The notes under the pieces were generated by a model. It searched no databases, was not told where the DNA came from, and saw only the letters and a program-made list of their open reading frames with translations. A stretch of 21,481 nucleotides of DNA from Neelides folsomi (taxonomy: Eukaryota > Arthropoda > Collembola > Neelipleona > Neelidae), in NCBI GenBank assembly GCA_034687125.1, contig JAQGBZ010000667.1:1-21481 (forward strand). The letters are read 5' to 3'. Positions 20,201 to 21,481 of the stretch are shown here, one piece after another. A program made the position numbers and the translations under genes. The number at the start of each line of letters is the position of its first letter. Positions within the stretch are counted from its first letter, which is position 1.

Positions 20201-20973
20201 CTTCGAACCTCTTTTTGGATCCTTGGTAAATGGAAAAATTTCTACATTGAAGCAAATATTTAAGCTTTCGGGTACCTCGTGTGTTTATGTATTCAGTTAT
20301 GGGAGTTTAATACAGCATAAAATTTAACATGAGAGTCGTCTCTCTCGCAGTTTTGCAGTTTATATCTTGATATTTTGTTACTCTTTGGCTTTGGTTAAGA
20401 ATGAATGAAGAAGAAAACTGTAATGGATAACGTGAATGTAGGAAATAAAATAAAATGGTGCATGTGGGCCAAGAAATCCTACAGTGTGTACTCGTGTATA
20501 ATATATGTATATATATATAGAAAGTATTTACGAGTACATCTATTTATGTGTATTACTCCCAAATGAAAATTGTCGAGAAAGGTTGTGAAAGTTGATGAGA
20601 CGTTTTCACCACAAAAGTAATTAAATTTTAATGAAAGGAATTGATATCCAAAGATTTGTCGTCATTTTGCGCATAGCCAGCGCTCTTTTCAAGTTTTGGA
20701 TCGTTAAAGGATGCGTAGAGGGGAAACGAGAAATATTTTAGATCCTTCAGCTCCCTTTCTCCGTTAGGTTTAAAAGAGAAAAGGCTCTGCAGGTAAATTG
20801 GATTTCACCGTTTAAACTTTCATTATATTGTAAAAAGGTCTGCAAAACAGGCGTTAGATTGGATTCATGACACCGGCGAGTTTTACTTGTCAACGCACAC
20901 GCACGTGGGCCAGAACCGTGATGAAACTGAAACTCTTCTAAGAGAACACAATGAATTCAAGGCTACGGCGAAG
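14046..20973 (+). CDS. trio: Trio/Kalirin RhoGEF, distal spectrin-repeat exons (partial)
   Basis: Nine exons: 14046-14215, 14402-14573, 15071-15244, 15331-15513, 17601-17720, 18259-18450, 18743-19013, 19715-19817, 20838-20973. All introns are GT-AG with matching phases; the product is about 507 residues with no stop. Known: Trio is a multidomain guanine-nucleotide exchange factor (CRAL-TRIO domain, spectrin repeats, DH-PH for Rac/RhoG, SH3, second DH-PH for Rho) acting at the membrane in axon guidance and cytoskeletal control. Seen: continuous collinear resemblance, from memory, to vertebrate TRIO spectrin repeats, e.g. TRVQVLLEFLHEKH, SWIRNGETML, FYKTAEQVCSVLDSLEREYK, QEQKEAFMKACTHAR, SAKQALDWIHDTGEFYLSTH. 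The N-terminal domains are absent upstream in the window, and the first DH domain is expected past the right edge. Spectrin repeats are three-helix bundles that bind partners and restrain the GEF. Confidence 0.95.
14402..14573 (+). CDS. trio: trio exon 2: spectrin repeat helix
   Basis: The first base completes Thr from exon 1. A short Ser/Thr/Asn loop (NSGLTMETDNTGS) precedes the helix LEELWESRKLKLDLCLQLRL and FERDSLE. The vertebrate counterpart has a similar variable loop, then LFLQLRIFERDA. Donor GTAAAAG at 14574. Confidence 0.93.
14574..15070 (+). other. trio intron 2 (497 bp)
   Basis: GT-AG intron. A short open frame at 14632-14883 lacks coding character. I see nothing else in it. Confidence 0.9.
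15071..15244 (+). CDS. trio: trio exon 3: spectrin repeat
   Basis: 58 codons in phase 0, between acceptor ctatctttag and donor GTACAA. It starts TTSQLDHWQEKLQCEEYNMD with the conserved Trp of a spectrin repeat, and ends VFQVLQKGQELFQ, matching the vertebrate FDVIHQGQDLLQ helix. Confidence 0.93.
15331..15513 (+). CDS. trio: trio exon 4: spectrin repeat
   Basis: 61 codons, phase 0. TRVQVLLEFLHEKH is nearly identical to the vertebrate TRVQDLLEFLHEKQ segment, followed by IRLQQIIQLLQLQNEANQ. Donor GTAAGT is strong. The leading ATG is internal, not a start. Read-through beyond the donor reaches a stop at 15642. Confidence 0.95.
15514..17600 (+). other. trio intron 4 (2.1 kb)
   Basis: GT-AG intron. 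It contains a purine-rich then pyrimidine-rich block with a 10-bp inverted repeat (15944-15953 and 16008-16017). The minus frames 16815-16468 and 17501-17316 are not convincing as genes. No transposon ends are recognised. Confidence 0.9.
17601..17720 (+). CDS. trio: trio exon 5: spectrin repeat start
   Basis: This exon has only 40 codons, with no upstream ATG, so it is easily missed. Acceptor ttgtacacag; donor GTAATA. It reads VTSWIRNGETMLAASFTF then PASLQEAEQMKKDHEKFQ, collinear with vertebrate Trio (VLGWIRNGESMLNAG and SLQEAEQLQREHEQFQ). Confidence 0.95.
17721..18258 (+). other. trio intron 5 (538 bp)
   Basis: GT-AG intron, very AT-rich in its first 300 bp. The open frame at 18025-18225 crosses no recognised motif and is not needed for the protein. 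Confidence 0.9.
18259..18450 (+). CDS. trio: trio exon 6: spectrin repeat
   Basis: 64 codons in phase 0 after acceptor gttttcag. It begins KTHNFAVQVNLKAEALIGG and ends RHKLFNTAVNFYKTAEQ. The Trp in SSRWHQLITTAEER fits the repeat core. The donor, CAG|GTCCTT, is weak, but the next exon continues the conserved VCSVLDSLE exactly, so this junction is well supported. Confidence 0.94.
18743..19013 (+). CDS. trio: trio exon 7: spectrin repeat
   Basis: 90 codons plus one base. VCSVLDSLEREYKRDEDYC is followed by a variable loop (LLDGGKSNSVDKPGQ), the conserved QEQKEAFMKACTHARSTARN, then KICHRTSFSF and a spacer to PPEAKVK. Donor G|GTAAAC at 19014. The last spacer is a little longer than the vertebrate one I recall. 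Confidence 0.95.
19014..19714 (+). other. trio intron 7 (701 bp)
   Basis: GT-AG intron between two well-matched exons; no further feature seen. Confidence 0.9.
19715..19817 (+). CDS. trio: trio exon 8: spectrin repeat helix
   Basis: Two bases complete Val, then ILDKLFTQENKVMEFWTSRK and HLDQCLQYVMFE, ending two bases into a codon at donor GTAATT. The vertebrate counterpart reads LFQRENRVLHYW and RRLDQCQQYVVFE. The exon is 103 bp, phase 1 in and 2 out; the acceptor follows a clean pyrimidine tract (ttcttttattccag). Confidence 0.93.
19818..20837 (+). other. trio intron 8 (1.0 kb)
   Basis: GT-AG intron. It holds a short TA-rich run near 20499-20519 (atatatgtatatatatata) and a non-coding minus frame at 20255-20025. 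Confidence 0.88.
20838..20973 (+). CDS. trio: trio exon 9: last spectrin repeat region
   Basis: The first G completes Trp (TG+G), then SAKQALDWIHDTGEFYLSTH, THVGQNRDETE and LLREHNEFKATAK before donor GTAAGA. The segment is almost identical to vertebrate Trio (SAKQALEWIHDNGEFYLSTH), but the residue before it is Trp, not Arg. The acceptor (attgtaaaaag) has a poor pyrimidine tract. Confidence 0.92.
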
Positions 20974-21481
20974 GTAAGACAGACTTTTCTGTTCCTTTTA
21001 ACCCTTTCTTCGATTTCTTTTATCACATTTTCTAAAGATCAGGATAATTTTGTTTAGATTCGATTTTATATTTTATATTACTTTACAAGATGAAATATTT
21101 TAGTTACAATTATTGATAGAAGTCTTAAACATATTCGTAAAATCATTCGTTCATTTACTGATAAAGAACATATTTGCAATATTTAAGTATTCAACATGAA
21201 TAGATAGAACCACGAAATAAATATTTTGTTTGAACAAACTTTCTATCCGGATTTCATTTGCACATATTGAACCAAAATATTCAATATAGCGAATTGTTAG
21301 AGTTTCAGTCAGAAATTTCTCATTAACTTCAGCTTAGTGGTTTGGGGTTTTTGATTATTCATAAAATTCTCAAATGCATGCCATTTCTAATATATGGGTC
21401 ATTAATTATTAATATATTTTATTATTAGTTTTAACTTTAAATCTCAATTACGATGGTCAAAATGCATAATTTGATTTTGAT
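20974..21481 (+). other. trio intron 9, cut by the window edge
   Basis: The stretch starts at donor GTAAGA and stays AT-rich with no exon to the right edge. The following exons should lead into the first DH domain. Confidence 0.85.

Overview
This window looks like AT-rich nuclear DNA from an animal, most likely an arthropod; a crustacean such as a copepod is my guess but is not proven. It holds parts of two large multi-exon genes in opposite orientation. Both have GT-AG introns with compatible phases, and both run off the window. I see no operons, no bacterial signals, no tRNA or rRNA genes and no CRISPR array.

Left part (1 to about 8755, possibly to 9890, minus strand): a titin-family muscle protein gene. 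Nine exons join in a consistent frame to about 2,040 residues. In protein order these are a short N-terminal segment, six immunoglobulin (I-set) domains arranged as three alternating pairs, a conserved linker, and then more than 1,400 residues of charged, probably disordered sequence. That tail includes an SKQNS-type repeat array and a 39-bp tandem repeat cut by the left edge. The domain order and sequence flavour best fit arthropod Stretchin-Mlck (often annotated as unc-89-like). The kinase expected of that family would lie beyond the left edge, if present. One intron holds a decayed Tc1/mariner transposon with inverted repeats and flanking TA. A further upstream exon at 9690-9890 fits only if its intron begins AT instead of GT.

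Middle part (about 9.9 to 14.0 kb): mostly non-coding. It holds a 198-bp GC-rich element with an exact 8-bp flanking duplication (hAT-like MITE), a (TG)9 repeat and a few weak exon-like fragments.

Right part (14046-20973, plus strand): nine exons of trio (Trio/Kalirin Rho guanine-nucleotide exchange factor). They encode about 507 residues of the distal spectrin-repeat array. The first DH-PH domain should lie to the right. The CRAL-TRIO domain and first spectrin repeats are absent from the window, so trio's 5' part is either left of position 1, which would nest the Ig gene in a trio intron, or elsewhere.

The two genes have no evident functional link: one builds or regulates muscle filaments, the other relays guidance signals to Rac/Rho GTPases.
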